Positions 43,285 to 53,030 of a stretch of 64,000 nucleotides of DNA are shown here, piece by piece; position 1 is the first letter of the stretch; each line of letters starts with the position of its first letter. The DNA is taken from the NCBI GenBank assembly GCA_902363595.1, contig CABJAP010000007.1:1-64000 (forward strand), read 5' to 3'. The translations under genes and the position numbers were made by a program. Origin of the DNA: Clostridia bacterium. GTDB lineage: Bacteria; Bacillota; Clostridia; Peptostreptococcales; Anaerovoracaceae. The notes under the pieces are model-generated. The model made no database searches. It saw nothing but the letters and a program-made list of their open reading frames with translations, and had not been told where the DNA came from.

Positions 43285-45780
43285 TTACTCGTTTCCCCGG
43301 ATCCGTTCGACAACGGAGTGGTTGCCCGAAAGATGCCGATAGGCGATCAGCGGAACCGCAATACAAATCGCCCCGATTACTACAATCATAATCAGAACCG
43401 GAATAACAGGAATTGAAAAAGCAATGCCTATATAATTCATAGATTGATAAATGAGATAGGTAATCCCCAGCCCTGCAGTCCCGGTCAGCATCAAAGAAAG
43501 TACCGCATAAAGGACGCCTTCCCGAACCAGCATCTTCTTGGTCTGCCGGTCGGTCATTCCTACACTTTCCATCACCGCCAGCTCCACCTGCCGGTTTTGA
43601 ATGCTTCCGCAAACGGTGTTGATGTAATTCATGATGCCGATTAGAGCCAAAAGCACAGTAATGCCCATACCAATACCCATCATATTGTTTTGAGCCTTTT
43701 CAACTTGTTTCATCTCCTCAAGCTTGGAGTCATAGGAAAAATCTTTACGTTTGGGGCTTGTATTCATAGCCTTTTTAATCTGTTCTTCGGTGTTTTCATC
43801 GTATTCTTGCTGATATTGAATGGTCAGCTTGGAAATCAGCGGCTTATCAACAATGCGCTTAAAGTATCCATCGCTGATAATGATGGTAGGCCCAAGACCA
43901 GGCATGGCATAATAGGTGTCGTCGGTCAGGCCCGCAATATCAAAGGAGCAGGACTTTTCCCGCTGATCGAGCAGAAAGCAGGATACTTGTTTTTCGCGCA
44001 GCTCCTTTTGATTAAAGTCCAGATCGTTTCTGAACAGGATACACGTTTTTCCTTCCAGGAAGGCCTTTTCATCCACCGGCTCATCCAAGGTACTATTTAA
44101 ATACTCGAACTCTACCTGATCAATCCCAGTCAGATAGGAATAATATGTTTCTGGATGCAGCTTATAATCCTCTCTCACATTCTCATAAGACTCTTCCATC
44201 CACATGTCATAGGTCTGCTTCATCCAGCCATCGGAAAAGTCCGGCTCCCAGGGGACGGCGATGGCGGCATTGAGCATTTTATGCGTCTGGCTGATCTCGC
44301 CGGCGGGCAGCTGGGACAAAAAGTCATCGTCCATAAGCTGCTTCCATTGGCCTTGATCTTCTTTCCAAATGGTATCGTTTTTAATCAGAAGATCCGCGTC
44401 CATGTAGTTGGATACAATCGTTCTCGGCCCGTGGCTCGCGATGAGAGTGGCCAGACATAAGAATACCGACAGCGCTGCCGCAAGGGAGAGCACCACCACA
44501 AAGGTTTTCTTCTTATCTTTAAACAGCTGGTCTTTAGCCATTCGCCAAACAATCTGTCCCTTTCCGGTCCTGCGCGCCTTCGTTTTTCCGGACAGGCCCC
44601 GGTACCCCAGAGCTTCCATTGGTGTAATTTCGGCAGCGATCCGGGCAGGCTTCCGGCTGCCGATGAAAACCGTTGCTCCCACCAAAAGAACAGCGGCGAG
44701 CAATATGAGCGGGTGAAAGACAATCTGAATATCAGTCTGGCGGATTCCCAGGGTTTTGACCACCGCCGGTATGAGGAAAAAGGAGGCTGCCGCTCCCAGG
44801 AGAAACCCGCCTGCCATTCCAATGGCCCCTGTGAAGAGCATTTGTTTTCTGATTAAACCGTTAATTTGTCTGCCGGTCATGCCCACGGTCCGTAGCAGTC
44901 CATAGTAGCGGATATTTCCCGAAACCGACAAGGATAAAATGTTATTGACCAGCAGATATGCGCTCAGGCAGGTAATGAGAATCAGCCCTGCCATTCCCAG
45001 AAGAAGCTGGATCGACCAGGCGGTTTCGGCAGTAAAAATCAGCCGCTGTTTCTGCCCCAAATCCAGGCTGGATTTAAGCTGATCCTGCGTTTTCTGACTT
45101 ACCAAAGAGCTTTGGAATTTTAAATACAGGAAGCCTCGTCCGTAGTCGGAAAGCTGAAAGCCGGACTTTTGAAAAAATGACTTTGAGACGTAGAAGATAC
45201 GCTTGTCGCCGTATCCGCCCCACATGCCGGTTATGGTAAATCGTTTGGTATGGCTACCCAGCTTGTCTCCATAGGTAATCTCAAAGGAATCTCCGATTCC
45301 AAGGTTTTGCAAACCGCAGTCTTTCAGCGCCTCTTTGGTAGCCATCACTTCGTTGTCTTTGGTTGGATAGCGGCCTTTTACCCACTCCATGGCAGGCCGT
45401 TTCATCTCCTTCCACATGGTATCGTCGGCCCATAGAAAGGCTGTATGAAGCGTATCGTCGGCGGCAGTCTTTTCCGCCCAGGCCGCCATCGCCTCAACGC
45501 CGATTTTTTCAATATCTGTATTTGCTTCACACACACTTTTTTGTTCATCCGTAAACCCGCCATAAATGTAGGCGCCGAAGTCAGCCCCTTGCATGCGGAT
45601 CTCCTGAATCTGCTGCATACGAAAGTATGTTCCCCCAACTGTCAGGATGCTGAAGAGCATAAAGGAAGCCAGCGAAATCGCGATGATGAGCATTCCATTT
45701 TTACGCTTATTGGCGGCAAGGGAGCTTTTGGCCATTCTTGTAATGATCCCCCGGTTATTATTCGCCAGCATAGCCGCCAC
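43285..45780 (-). CDS. FtsX/MacB-type ABC transporter permease
   Basis: 831 residues in the ten-helix arrangement of large FtsX-domain permeases: an N-terminal helix, an extracellular domain, three helices at about 255-370, a repeated module with a second extracellular domain from about 440 and a final three-helix FtsX domain (NYINTVCGSIQNRQVELAVMESVGMTDRQ). It overlaps the ATPase gene by 23 nt. With the adjacent two-component system it resembles peptide-antibiotic resistance or envelope-stress modules, although it lacks the Bce-specific layout. Confidence 0.88.
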   Translation of the reverse strand: MAAMLANNNRGIITRMAKSSLAANKRKNGMLIIAISLASFMLFSILTVGGTYFRMQQIQEIRMQGADFGAYIYGGFTDEQKSVCEANTDIEKIGVEAMAAWAEKTAADDTLHTAFLWADDTMWKEMKRPAMEWVKGRYPTKDNEVMATKEALKDCGLQNLGIGDSFEITYGDKLGSHTKRFTITGMWGGYGDKRIFYVSKSFFQKSGFQLSDYGRGFLYLKFQSSLVSQKTQDQLKSSLDLGQKQRLIFTAETAWSIQLLLGMAGLILITCLSAYLLVNNILSLSVSGNIRYYGLLRTVGMTGRQINGLIRKQMLFTGAIGMAGGFLLGAAASFFLIPAVVKTLGIRQTDIQIVFHPLILLAAVLLVGATVFIGSRKPARIAAEITPMEALGYRGLSGKTKARRTGKGQIVWRMAKDQLFKDKKKTFVVVLSLAAALSVFLCLATLIASHGPRTIVSNYMDADLLIKNDTIWKEDQGQWKQLMDDDFLSQLPAGEISQTHKMLNAAIAVPWEPDFSDGWMKQTYDMWMEESYENVREDYKLHPETYYSYLTGIDQVEFEYLNSTLDEPVDEKAFLEGKTCILFRNDLDFNQKELREKQVSCFLLDQREKSCSFDIAGLTDDTYYAMPGLGPTIIISDGYFKRIVDKPLISKLTIQYQQEYDENTEEQIKKAMNTSPKRKDFSYDSKLEEMKQVEKAQNNMMGIGMGITVLLALIGIMNYINTVCGSIQNRQVELAVMESVGMTDRQTKKMLVREGVLYAVLSLMLTGTAGLGITYLIYQSMNYIGIAFSIPVIPVLIMIVVIGAICIAVPLIAYRHLSGNHSVVERIRGNE

Positions 45781-46453
45781 TTCCCTTCACGATCTTTCCG
45801 TCTTCGATGCGGACGATCCGGTCCGCCAGCTGGGCGATGTCCTGATCGTGGGTGATCAGGATCAGGGTCTGCTGAAATTTTTTGGCCGCTGCCTGCAGCA
45901 GTCCCAGCACATCGTGGCTGGTGGCCGTATCCAGATTGCCAGTCGGCTCATCGGCCAGTATAATGGCCGGTTTTGACGCCAGCGCTCTGGCGATGGCAAC
46001 CCGTTGCTGCTGTCCTCCTGAGAGGGTGCCCGGCAGGGCTTCCTTTTTTTCGCTCAATTTGAGCAGCTCCAGGATTCCATCGACGAATCTGCGGTCGATG
46101 CGGGCTCCGTCCAGCTCAATGGGCAGAACCACATTTTCATAAACGTTTAAATCGGGCACCAGGTTATAGCTTTGAAAGACAAAGCCTACTTTTCTTCTGC
46201 GAAAAATGGTCAGCTGCTCTTTGCTCAGCTTGGAAAGGCGGCGTCCGTCCACGTAAACTTCTCCTTCGGTCGGGTTATCCAGTCCGCCGATCATATGGAG
46301 CAGAGTGCTCTTTCCGCTTCCTGATTTACCTACTATGGCGACGAATTCTCCTTCTCTCACGGAAAAGTCCACTCCATCCAGCGCTTTTACCGTATTGCTT
46401 CCCAGCTTGTAGTATTTTTTCAATGCTTGTGTCTGTACAATGGGTGATTTCAT
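45758..46453 (-). CDS. ABC transporter ATPase, LolD/MacB family
   Basis: 231 residues from the ATG after AAGGAG. Walker [10 protein letters not shown], signature [10 protein letters not shown] and Walker [13 protein letters not shown], the DEPTGNLD form being typical of MacB/LolD/FtsE-type ATPases. It drives the coupled large permease. Confidence 0.93.
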   Translation of the reverse strand: MKSPIVQTQALKKYYKLGSNTVKALDGVDFSVREGEFVAIVGKSGSGKSTLLHMIGGLDNPTEGEVYVDGRRLSKLSKEQLTIFRRRKVGFVFQSYNLVPDLNVYENVVLPIELDGARIDRRFVDGILELLKLSEKKEALPGTLSGGQQQRVAIARALASKPAIILADEPTGNLDTATSHDVLGLLQAAAKKFQQTLILITHDQDIAQLADRIVRIEDGKIVKGSGGYAGE

Positions 46454-46509
46454 GCTGCGTTCTCCTTTCTTTCCTACTACAAGCATAACGCCGAAAAATC
46501 ACAAACTGT

Positions 46510-47469
46510 TCACAGCTGGAAAGTTTCACGGAACTGTGATTTTTCCCTGTCATATGGAAGATAAACCTGAAAGTCTGCGCCCTGCCCTTCCTGGGATTGA
46601 ACTTGAATATAGCCCCTCTGCAGGGTGATGATCTTTCTCGCCAAATAGAGACCCACGCCAATGCCTTCCTGGTCGTGGACTTCCGGCTCCCGGTAAAACC
46701 GCTGAAAAACTGCTGCCTGTCTGCCCGCGGCGATGCCTTTTCCCGAATCCCGGATGGATATTTTGACAAAGAATTCCTGCGCCGATACGAAAACGTCAAT
46801 GGTTCCTCCCTCAGGCGTGTATTTAACTCCATTGTCCAGGATATTAAAGAGAGCTTCTTCCGTCCATTTCCTGTCGTGGCTCACCTGCAGCGCGTCGCCG
46901 CATTCCACGGAAAGGCGTATGTTCTTCTTTTCCGCTTTGGGTACCACAGCCGCCACCGCCCGCCCCAATGTGGGCTTTAAATAATCCGGCCGCTGGCGAA
47001 TCTCGATGACGCCGGTCTCAAGGCGGGACATCTTCACCATGCTCTGGAGCAAAAAGTCTAGTTTTTCCGTCTGCCCCTCCATCTTCTGCAGAAATTCTTT
47101 TTGGCGTTCTTCCCCGCCGGCCTCCTGCTTCATAATATCCAGATATAATTTCATATTGGCAATTGGCGTTTTAGTCTGGTGGGAAATATCGGAGATCAAT
47201 TCTTTCATCTGCTCTTTTTCCGCTGCGCTTTGAGCATTCTGTCTTTGTTGTATGCGGTAAACCTGTTCCAGCTTTCCATAGATTTTGTCCCATAAAAAAT
47301 CGCCGGGCGCACCCGGTTCTTCCAGCTTTTGTCCGAGGATCATCTCATCCAGACAGGCTTCCAGGAGGTCGGAAAAGGAGTAAATCTCTTTTTTAAGCCG
47401 CCTCATCCGCATCCATAAAAATACGGAAAGCAGCGCCAGTCCTACGACTGCTCCAATTCGTCCAGCCAT
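46510..47469 (-). CDS. Sensor histidine kinase
   Basis: 319 residues. One N-terminal membrane helix (residues 4-20) and no real extracellular domain. HisKA phospho-acceptor His97 in ISDISHQTKTPIANMK, then N box NILDNGVKYTPEG, G1 DSGKGI and G2 GIGVGLYLARKI. Lack of a sensing domain suggests it senses within the membrane or through the neighbouring ABC transporter. It overlaps the response regulator gene by 28 nt. Confidence 0.92.
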   Translation of the reverse strand: MAGRIGAVVGLALLSVFLWMRMRRLKKEIYSFSDLLEACLDEMILGQKLEEPGAPGDFLWDKIYGKLEQVYRIQQRQNAQSAAEKEQMKELISDISHQTKTPIANMKLYLDIMKQEAGGEERQKEFLQKMEGQTEKLDFLLQSMVKMSRLETGVIEIRQRPDYLKPTLGRAVAAVVPKAEKKNIRLSVECGDALQVSHDRKWTEEALFNILDNGVKYTPEGGTIDVFVSAQEFFVKISIRDSGKGIAAGRQAAVFQRFYREPEVHDQEGIGVGLYLARKIITLQRGYIQVQSQEGQGADFQVYLPYDREKSQFRETFQL

Positions 47470-48125
47470 TGGTACCCCATTCCATACACATTTGAAATAT
47501 ATTTATGCCCGTCCTTTTCAATTTTGCGCCGCAGCCGGTTCACATTGACCGCCAAAGCGTGTTTGTCCACGAACTGGCCGCCGCTGTCCCAGAGCTGGTC
47601 CAGCATCAGAGAATAGGTCATCAGCTGGCCGCTGTGATCGATGAATAGTTTTAACATGCGAAACTCCGTCGGGGTGATGATGCATTCCTCTCCTCCCGCT
47701 TCTGCCCGCGCCCGCGCAAAATCGATGCGCAGATATCCATCGTCAAACAGCTGTTTGGCGTTTTTTGCCGTCCGCTTGAAAATCACCTGGATTTTTTTTA
47801 AAAGAACGTGAATGGAAAAAGGCTTTGTAATGTAATCGTCGGCTCCCAGTTCATATCCTTGCAGCATATCCTCTTCCAGGTCCCGGGCCGTCAGAAAAAT
47901 CACCTGCGTGTCGCCTTTTTCCTTTACCTGCCGGCAGAAGGAAAAGCCTTCTCCGTCGGGCAGATTGACATCCAGCAGGACCAGCGCCGTCCTTTCTCTT
48001 TGATAACGCTGCTCCGCCTCTTTCATGGAACAGGCCGCCGATACGGAGTAGCCTTCTTTTTCCAGGGCATAAGCGATCCCCTGATTCAGTTCTCGATCGT
48101 CTTCCACAATTAATATGTTCTGCAT
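47442..48125 (-). CDS. OmpR-family response regulator
   Basis: 227 residues from the ATG after GTGAGG; 16 extra codons upstream are dismissed because they overlap the -10. The receiver has phospho-acceptor Asp52 (LVLLDVNLPD) and Lys in ITKPFS. The C-terminal winged helix ends with VYGMGYQWLDE. It is the first gene of the regulator-kinase-ATPase-permease operon, so the system probably controls its own transporter. Confidence 0.93.
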   Translation of the reverse strand: MQNILIVEDDRELNQGIAYALEKEGYSVSAACSMKEAEQRYQRERTALVLLDVNLPDGEGFSFCRQVKEKGDTQVIFLTARDLEEDMLQGYELGADDYITKPFSIHVLLKKIQVIFKRTAKNAKQLFDDGYLRIDFARARAEAGGEECIITPTEFRMLKLFIDHSGQLMTYSLMLDQLWDSGGQFVDKHALAVNVNRLRRKIEKDGHKYISNVYGMGYQWLDELEQS

Positions 48126-48144
48126 CTTATACCTCACTGATTTT

Positions 48145-48173
48145 ATTATACAGGCAAAGAAAAAACACTGCAA
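48145..48173 (-). promoter_or_regulatory. Promoter of the response-regulator operon
   Basis: Minus-strand TTGCAG (48168-48173), 17-nt spacer, TATAAT (48145-48150). The -35 lies within the terminator of the upstream gene. Confidence 0.7.
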
Positions 48174-48194
48174 TTAGGGAATAATCACAGTGTT
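48160..48194 (-). terminator. Terminator of the ornithine synthase gene
   Basis: AACACTG pairs with CAGTGTT around a long loop, followed by TTTT on the minus strand. Confidence 0.6.
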
Positions 48195-48220
48195 GAGACA
48201 ATCAGGCCACCCCCGGCACC

Positions 48221-49174
48221 TTATCTGTCGGCGATCGACCTTGCCAATTCATAGAAACATTTCACATCCCTGCTATAAACATGCTTGCAAAAAGAACGAC
48301 TGATATCAGCGCTGGCGTTTTTGTAGAAAATAGCAGGTACGTTGTTAACCTCGTAAAAATACAAATCATCTTCTTTATATATTGGGTCGTCAATGCTCGT
48401 ATATCTTGTGCCTTCTATCGCATTTCCCGCATCGGCGGCAGCATCAATCAAAAGGCAATTTTTCTTGCATTGTGATAATTGTTCTCTGGAAATAATATAT
48501 TTACCAGGTTCATCCACCTCTATCCCACTGATGATTATATCGTATTGGTTGATCGTTGAATAAAATTCGCCCATTGTCTTTCGATAAAACATCCTCGGGC
48601 GCGCGCCCAGTTTTACAGCGGCGGAAAAAGCTCCCTGGGCTACATTCCCTGACGAGAGTACTGCTACTTGCAGCGAAGGATCAGGAATAAGGCCAAAACA
48701 CATCAACGCATGCATAACTGCGGAATAACCGGCGTTATAACTATTTTTATAAATAAAATCACGTTTCAGCCAATCGATTGCTGCGGAGTCGTCTTTATAA
48801 TATACCTTTGGATAGATATTATCCAAATCGACGATTACCAATGATTTGGGGTTGGCGACCTTTTCCATGAACGTTTTCCCCGACCCGTCCGGATGAATCC
48901 ATCCTACGACCATCTGCTTATTCCGCAGCATTTCATAGTCGTCGGGCTGTATTAGCTTCAAGGAAAAAACCGCATCGCTGCGTTCAAAGATCTCCTTTCT
49001 GGGAAAAATTTTACAACCTGCGCTGCGATATTCTTCATCCTGGATATTCAGGAACTCGCCGAATCCTTCTTCAATAAAAATCTGGTTGCAGATCTCATTA
49101 TCAGTAAGGTCCTCCGGCAAAACGGCGACCCGCTTTTCATTTGGAAAGCTGGGTTTTAAAAATCCTAATTTCAT
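48221..49174 (-). CDS. N5-(carboxyethyl)ornithine synthase
   Basis: 317 residues of the alanine-dehydrogenase/N5-(carboxyethyl)ornithine synthase family. MKLGFLKPSFPNEKRVAVLPED is the characteristic N-terminus; SLKLIQPDDY, VGWIHPDG and the nucleotide-binding AVLSSGNVAQGAFSAAVKLGA follow. The enzyme reductively condenses pyruvate with ornithine (or lysine) using NADPH. It is monocistronic, behind a promoter and a short leader with its own terminator. Confidence 0.85.
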   Translation of the reverse strand: MKLGFLKPSFPNEKRVAVLPEDLTDNEICNQIFIEEGFGEFLNIQDEEYRSAGCKIFPRKEIFERSDAVFSLKLIQPDDYEMLRNKQMVVGWIHPDGSGKTFMEKVANPKSLVIVDLDNIYPKVYYKDDSAAIDWLKRDFIYKNSYNAGYSAVMHALMCFGLIPDPSLQVAVLSSGNVAQGAFSAAVKLGARPRMFYRKTMGEFYSTINQYDIIISGIEVDEPGKYIISREQLSQCKKNCLLIDAAADAGNAIEGTRYTSIDDPIYKEDDLYFYEVNNVPAIFYKNASADISRSFCKHVYSRDVKCFYELARSIADR

Positions 49175-49290
49175 AATACATGCTCCCTTTCGTACTTCAG
49201 TTTCTTAATTTTACTCCTCATTCATTGTGTCGGTCAGGCTGTTTTTGGGTTTAATACGGAAGAGCCAGCAGAAGTAAACGTTTCATAGAC

Positions 49291-49402
49291 AAAAAATATG
49301 GAACGTCAGCTCTAGCTTAAGCCACGTCCCACTCCGCATTATTTAATACTTTGTTTTTTGAATCGCCTTTATGCAGCGCCTCTCTTCTTCAACTTTAGCT
49401 TC
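49291..49402 (-). ncRNA. Short terminated leader or small RNA
   Basis: From the predicted start (~49402) the transcript runs about 110 nt into a strong hairpin (GGGACGT 49324-49330 with ACGTTCC 49300-49306) followed by ATATTTTTT. An upstream stem CTGCAT/ATGCGG precedes it. GAAGAG near the 5' end could pair with CTCTTC beyond the terminator, a possible antiterminated form. The whole 49175-49487 interval holds this unit and nothing else. No known riboswitch matches fully. Confidence 0.5.
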
Positions 49403-49408
49403 AATGAC

Positions 49409-49437
49409 ATTATACCACAAAACTCAGAAAAAGTCAG
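49409..49437 (-). promoter_or_regulatory. Promoter of the leader RNA
   Basis: Minus-strand CTGACT (49432-49437), 17-nt spacer, TATAAT (49409-49414). Confidence 0.7.
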
Positions 49438-49487
49438 TAAATTCAGTAAATTATCATAGCCGCAATCTTTTTCCCATTTGCGACCGG

Positions 49488-50186
49488 CTATTCCACCTGC
49501 AGCATCTTATACCCCACACCCACGTGGGTCTGAATATACTTGGGATCCGCCGTATTCTTCTCGATCTTTTTGCGCAGGGTTGCCATGAATACCCGCAGGG
49601 AAGGTACATCGCTCTCAAAGGCCTGCCCCCATAATTCTTTGAGGATATAACTGTGGGTCAAAACTCTGCCCATATTTTTTGCCAGCAGACAGATCAGCTT
49701 ATACTCCATGGGGGTCAGGTGGATCTGCTGCCCGTCGACGGACACGGTGCCGGCTCCATAATCGATGGTCAGCCCGCCGTTGGTAAAAACAGGCGACTCG
49801 GCGGACGCGTTCCGGCCTAGCGCTGCGATCTTCCTTTGGGCCACCCGCAGGCGGGCCAGCAGTTCTTCCATGCTGAAGGGCTTGGTGAGATAATCGTCAG
49901 CTCCCGCATCCAATGCCGTAATCTTATCCTTATCCTCGCTTCTGGCGCTGACCACGATGATTGGACATCCCGACCAGGAACGAACCTTTTTAATAATTTC
50001 CACTCCATCCACGTCGGGAAGGCCCAGATCTAAAATGATGATATCGGGTCGTTTGACGGTAGCGTAAAAAATCGCTTTTTCCCCGTCATCGGCTGTGTAA
50101 CATTGATAAGCATTGGCATCCAGTGTTGCTGCCAATAGATTTTGGATGGCTTTATCGTCCTCCACAATGAGAATTGAAGTTTTCAT
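49488..50186 (-). CDS. kdpE: KdpE response regulator
   Basis: 232 residues. Receiver domain with Asp53 (DIIILDLGLPDVDG) and KPFSMEELLARLR, then an OmpR-type winged helix ending in THVGVGYKMLQVE. It pairs with KdpD and activates kdpFABC under potassium limitation or osmotic stress. Its start overlaps kdpD by 35 nt, and it is the last gene of the kdp operon. Confidence 0.95.
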   Translation of the reverse strand: MKTSILIVEDDKAIQNLLAATLDANAYQCYTADDGEKAIFYATVKRPDIIILDLGLPDVDGVEIIKKVRSWSGCPIIVVSARSEDKDKITALDAGADDYLTKPFSMEELLARLRVAQRKIAALGRNASAESPVFTNGGLTIDYGAGTVSVDGQQIHLTPMEYKLICLLAKNMGRVLTHSYILKELWGQAFESDVPSLRVFMATLRKKIEKNTADPKYIQTHVGVGYKMLQVE

Positions 50187-52902
50187 CCGCTTTTACCTCC
50201 GCTAATGGTACTGTAAATTCAAAGATCGTTCCCCTGGGCTGATTGTCCTTGACCACAATCTCGCCGCCGTGGGCGTTAATGATAGATTTGCACAGAGCCA
50301 AACCAAGGCCCATCCCTCTTCGTGAATCACTGCTGCCCTTTCCGCCAGTAAAAAACATATTGAAGACAGAGGCTTTATCTTCGTCTCTGATTCCGCCCCC
50401 ATCATCAGAAACCCTTACTACCGCATCGCTGCTGTGCTGGAACGCGGAAATTCGAATATGGGAACCCTCCGGCGTGTATTCCACCGCATTGTTGACAAGG
50501 TTGATCAGAACCTGGACGATGAGCGTCAGATCCACCTCCGCCATCAGTAGCGGATCCTCCACCTTCACGTCGATATGATGACTTATCGATTTTCTGGTTA
50601 CATGGGCCAGGGCCTCCGTAATCACCTCTTCCACCAGCTGAGGTTCTTTTTTCAGATCATCGATGCCGCTGTCGTCCAGCCTGGATATGGAAAGAAGGTT
50701 TTCCACCAAGTTGATCAGCCACATGGAATCGTCATAGATTCCCTGGGTCAGCGCTTTCTTCGTCTCTTCATCAAATTCCGTGGAGAGCAGGGAACTGGCG
50801 CTGCCTGATATGCTGGTGAGAGGCGTTCGCAAATCGTGGGAAACGGCCCGCAGCAGATTGGCCCGGAACCGCTCCTTCTCCGCCTGCATGGCGTGCTGGT
50901 TCTTTTTCAGCGCTGTATAGTAGATTTCCAGAGCAAAGGCGATTTCTCCAATCAGCGCCGCCAAAAGGGACCGGTCCATGTCTTCCAAAGGATTGTCACT
51001 TTTCAGCACAATGCCCACGATCGCCAGTACCTGGTTATTCCTGTCCCGGATGGGCATATAAAAGCATTTGGCTCCCGGAAGAGTTTCTGTGCCTTTTCCT
51101 GCCCGCCGTTTATTCTTCAGCACCCAGTTTACCACACCTTGTTCATCATGGTCCATATAGATTTCATCCACCGGCCGCTCTTTTTCCGAATCATAGGAAT
51201 AGACGTTCGTAATCTGTTCCTCTTCCACCGTATAAATGATTACCGGAGCCCTGACGATCTTAAAGATTTGCCGTTCTGCTTCAATGACTATATCATCGAT
51301 GGTCTGAGCATGCTGCAGGCGGCTGCTGGCATCCAACAGAATATCGGTCCGGTAAACGTTGAGGGCTGATGCCACCGCCTGACTCTTGGCCCTGCTGGTC
51401 AGTGTGCTGACAATAAAGGCTGCAATCAACATAATAACGAACGTCACCGGATATTCTGCGCTGGAGTATAAGGTAAACTTGGGATCCGTAAAAAAGAAAT
51501 TAAAGCTGAGTACTCCGATTACCGAAGCTGCAGCCCCATAAAACTTGCCCGTAGTCTGGTTGGCTGTAATCAATACTCCAAGAATGAAGATAATGATCAC
51601 ATTCGCTTCCCGCAGGCCTATAGTATGCAGCAGTCCTCCCAGCAGGGTGGACAGCACCATAATCAAAAGCATTTTCATCAGATCTTTAACGGAAAGGGAA
51701 AAGTTTTTGCCTGGTTTTTTCTCTATGGGGGCGCGCTTGGCCTCTCGGTCCGGAATTACAAAGAGCTCCAGGTCCGGCGCCAAACTGATCATCCGATCGG
51801 TAAAGGTAGGCTTTCCGAAGGATATGCCGGCAAAGGACCGCTTACTTCTTGCCCTGCCCATGACGATCTTGGAAATGCCGCTGACTCTGGCAAACTCTAC
51901 AATCTGATAAGGAATATCATCGCTGTAAGTGGATGAAACCTTGGCCCCCAGAGTTTCCGCAAGCTTGAGATTTTTCCGAAGCCGCTTTCTCTCTGTTTCT
52001 GACAATTTCTCGTCCCTGGGTGTCTCCACATACAGTGCCGTAAACCTGCCGTGAAAAGCTCCGGCCATTCTGGCTGCTGTCCTTATAACATTTTCATTGG
52101 TTGGAGACGGGCTGATGCAGACTAGTATATGTTCGTTAATCTGATAGCGGCTGCCATCTGCTCTGGCATTTTTAATAGTTTCCAGCTCCTGATTGACCTG
52201 GTCAGCCGTATAACGCAAAGAAATCTCCCTCAGCGCCACCAGATTATCCTGGGTGAAAAAATGATTCAGAGCTTTTTCCGCTTGCTTTTCTTTGTAGATT
52301 TTTCCGTCGCTCAGCCTTTGAAGCAGCTCTTCCGGCTCAATGTCTACCAGTTCCAGCTGTTCTGCCCCATCAAAGATATAGTCCGGAACCCGCTCCTGCA
52401 CGATTACCTGAGTGATGGAAGCTACCACATCGTTCAGGCTTTCAATATGCTGCACGTTGACCGTAGTATAAACATCGATTCCGGCATCCAAAAGCTCCTC
52501 GATATCGGAATACCGTTTGGTATGACGCATCCCCGGCGCATTAGTATGGGCCAGCTCATCTACCAGGATTAAATCCGGCTTTCGTTTCAGCGCCCCGTCC
52601 AAATCAAAATCCCGCAAGCTCATCCCTTTATAAGGCACCTCAAGGGCTGGAAGCACTTCCAACCCTTCAAGCAAAGCCATGGTTTCCGGCCTGGTATGAG
52701 GCTCAATATATCCGACGACAACATCGATCCCCTGTTTTTGAGCAGTATGAGCATCATCCAGCATGGTGTAGGTTTTGCCCACACCTGCCGCGTATCCGAA
52801 GAAAATTTTCAGTTTTCCCTTCCCTTTTGACCGCTCCTGCTGATTGATCTTATGGAGCAGAGCATCGGGGTTGATGCGTTTATCCCCGTTTTCACCAGTC
52901 AC
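50152..52902 (-). CDS. kdpD: KdpD sensor kinase
   Basis: 916 residues, full length. In order: N-terminal KdpD domain with Walker A GYAAGVGKT (36-44), a universal-stress-like domain (about 250-370), four membrane helices (about 400-500, DUF4118), a GAF-like domain, HisKA with SHDLRTPLTSISGSASS, and an ATPase domain (NLVNNAVEYTPEG, SDDGGGI, GMGLGLALCKSI). It senses K+ and ionic strength and phosphorylates KdpE. It follows kdpC after about 130 nt without a clear promoter, so it is probably co-transcribed. Confidence 0.96.
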   Translation of the reverse strand: MTGENGDKRINPDALLHKINQQERSKGKGKLKIFFGYAAGVGKTYTMLDDAHTAQKQGIDVVVGYIEPHTRPETMALLEGLEVLPALEVPYKGMSLRDFDLDGALKRKPDLILVDELAHTNAPGMRHTKRYSDIEELLDAGIDVYTTVNVQHIESLNDVVASITQVIVQERVPDYIFDGAEQLELVDIEPEELLQRLSDGKIYKEKQAEKALNHFFTQDNLVALREISLRYTADQVNQELETIKNARADGSRYQINEHILVCISPSPTNENVIRTAARMAGAFHGRFTALYVETPRDEKLSETERKRLRKNLKLAETLGAKVSSTYSDDIPYQIVEFARVSGISKIVMGRARSKRSFAGISFGKPTFTDRMISLAPDLELFVIPDREAKRAPIEKKPGKNFSLSVKDLMKMLLIMVLSTLLGGLLHTIGLREANVIIIFILGVLITANQTTGKFYGAAASVIGVLSFNFFFTDPKFTLYSSAEYPVTFVIMLIAAFIVSTLTSRAKSQAVASALNVYRTDILLDASSRLQHAQTIDDIVIEAERQIFKIVRAPVIIYTVEEEQITNVYSYDSEKERPVDEIYMDHDEQGVVNWVLKNKRRAGKGTETLPGAKCFYMPIRDRNNQVLAIVGIVLKSDNPLEDMDRSLLAALIGEIAFALEIYYTALKKNQHAMQAEKERFRANLLRAVSHDLRTPLTSISGSASSLLSTEFDEETKKALTQGIYDDSMWLINLVENLLSISRLDDSGIDDLKKEPQLVEEVITEALAHVTRKSISHHIDVKVEDPLLMAEVDLTLIVQVLINLVNNAVEYTPEGSHIRISAFQHSSDAVVRVSDDGGGIRDEDKASVFNMFFTGGKGSSDSRRGMGLGLALCKSIINAHGGEIVVKDNQPRGTIFEFTVPLAEVKADENFNSHCGGR

Positions 52903-53030
52903 CTTCTCCTCACCTCATTTGTTTCTATATACATGCCGCTCCCTCCAATCCGGAGCGGACTCTTATTCGCTGTAAACTGCTTAATCATCATTCTAATCCC
53001 CGCTCTGGGAAATGTCAAACCAGACATCCT

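Noticed and set aside
49291..49402. Lysine riboswitch or T-box in the ornithine synthase leader
   Set aside because: GAGAGGCGC and the terminal pairing recall the lysine element, but the P4/P5 core is missing. The T-box-like GAGTGGGAC is not accompanied by a stem I and there is no room for one.
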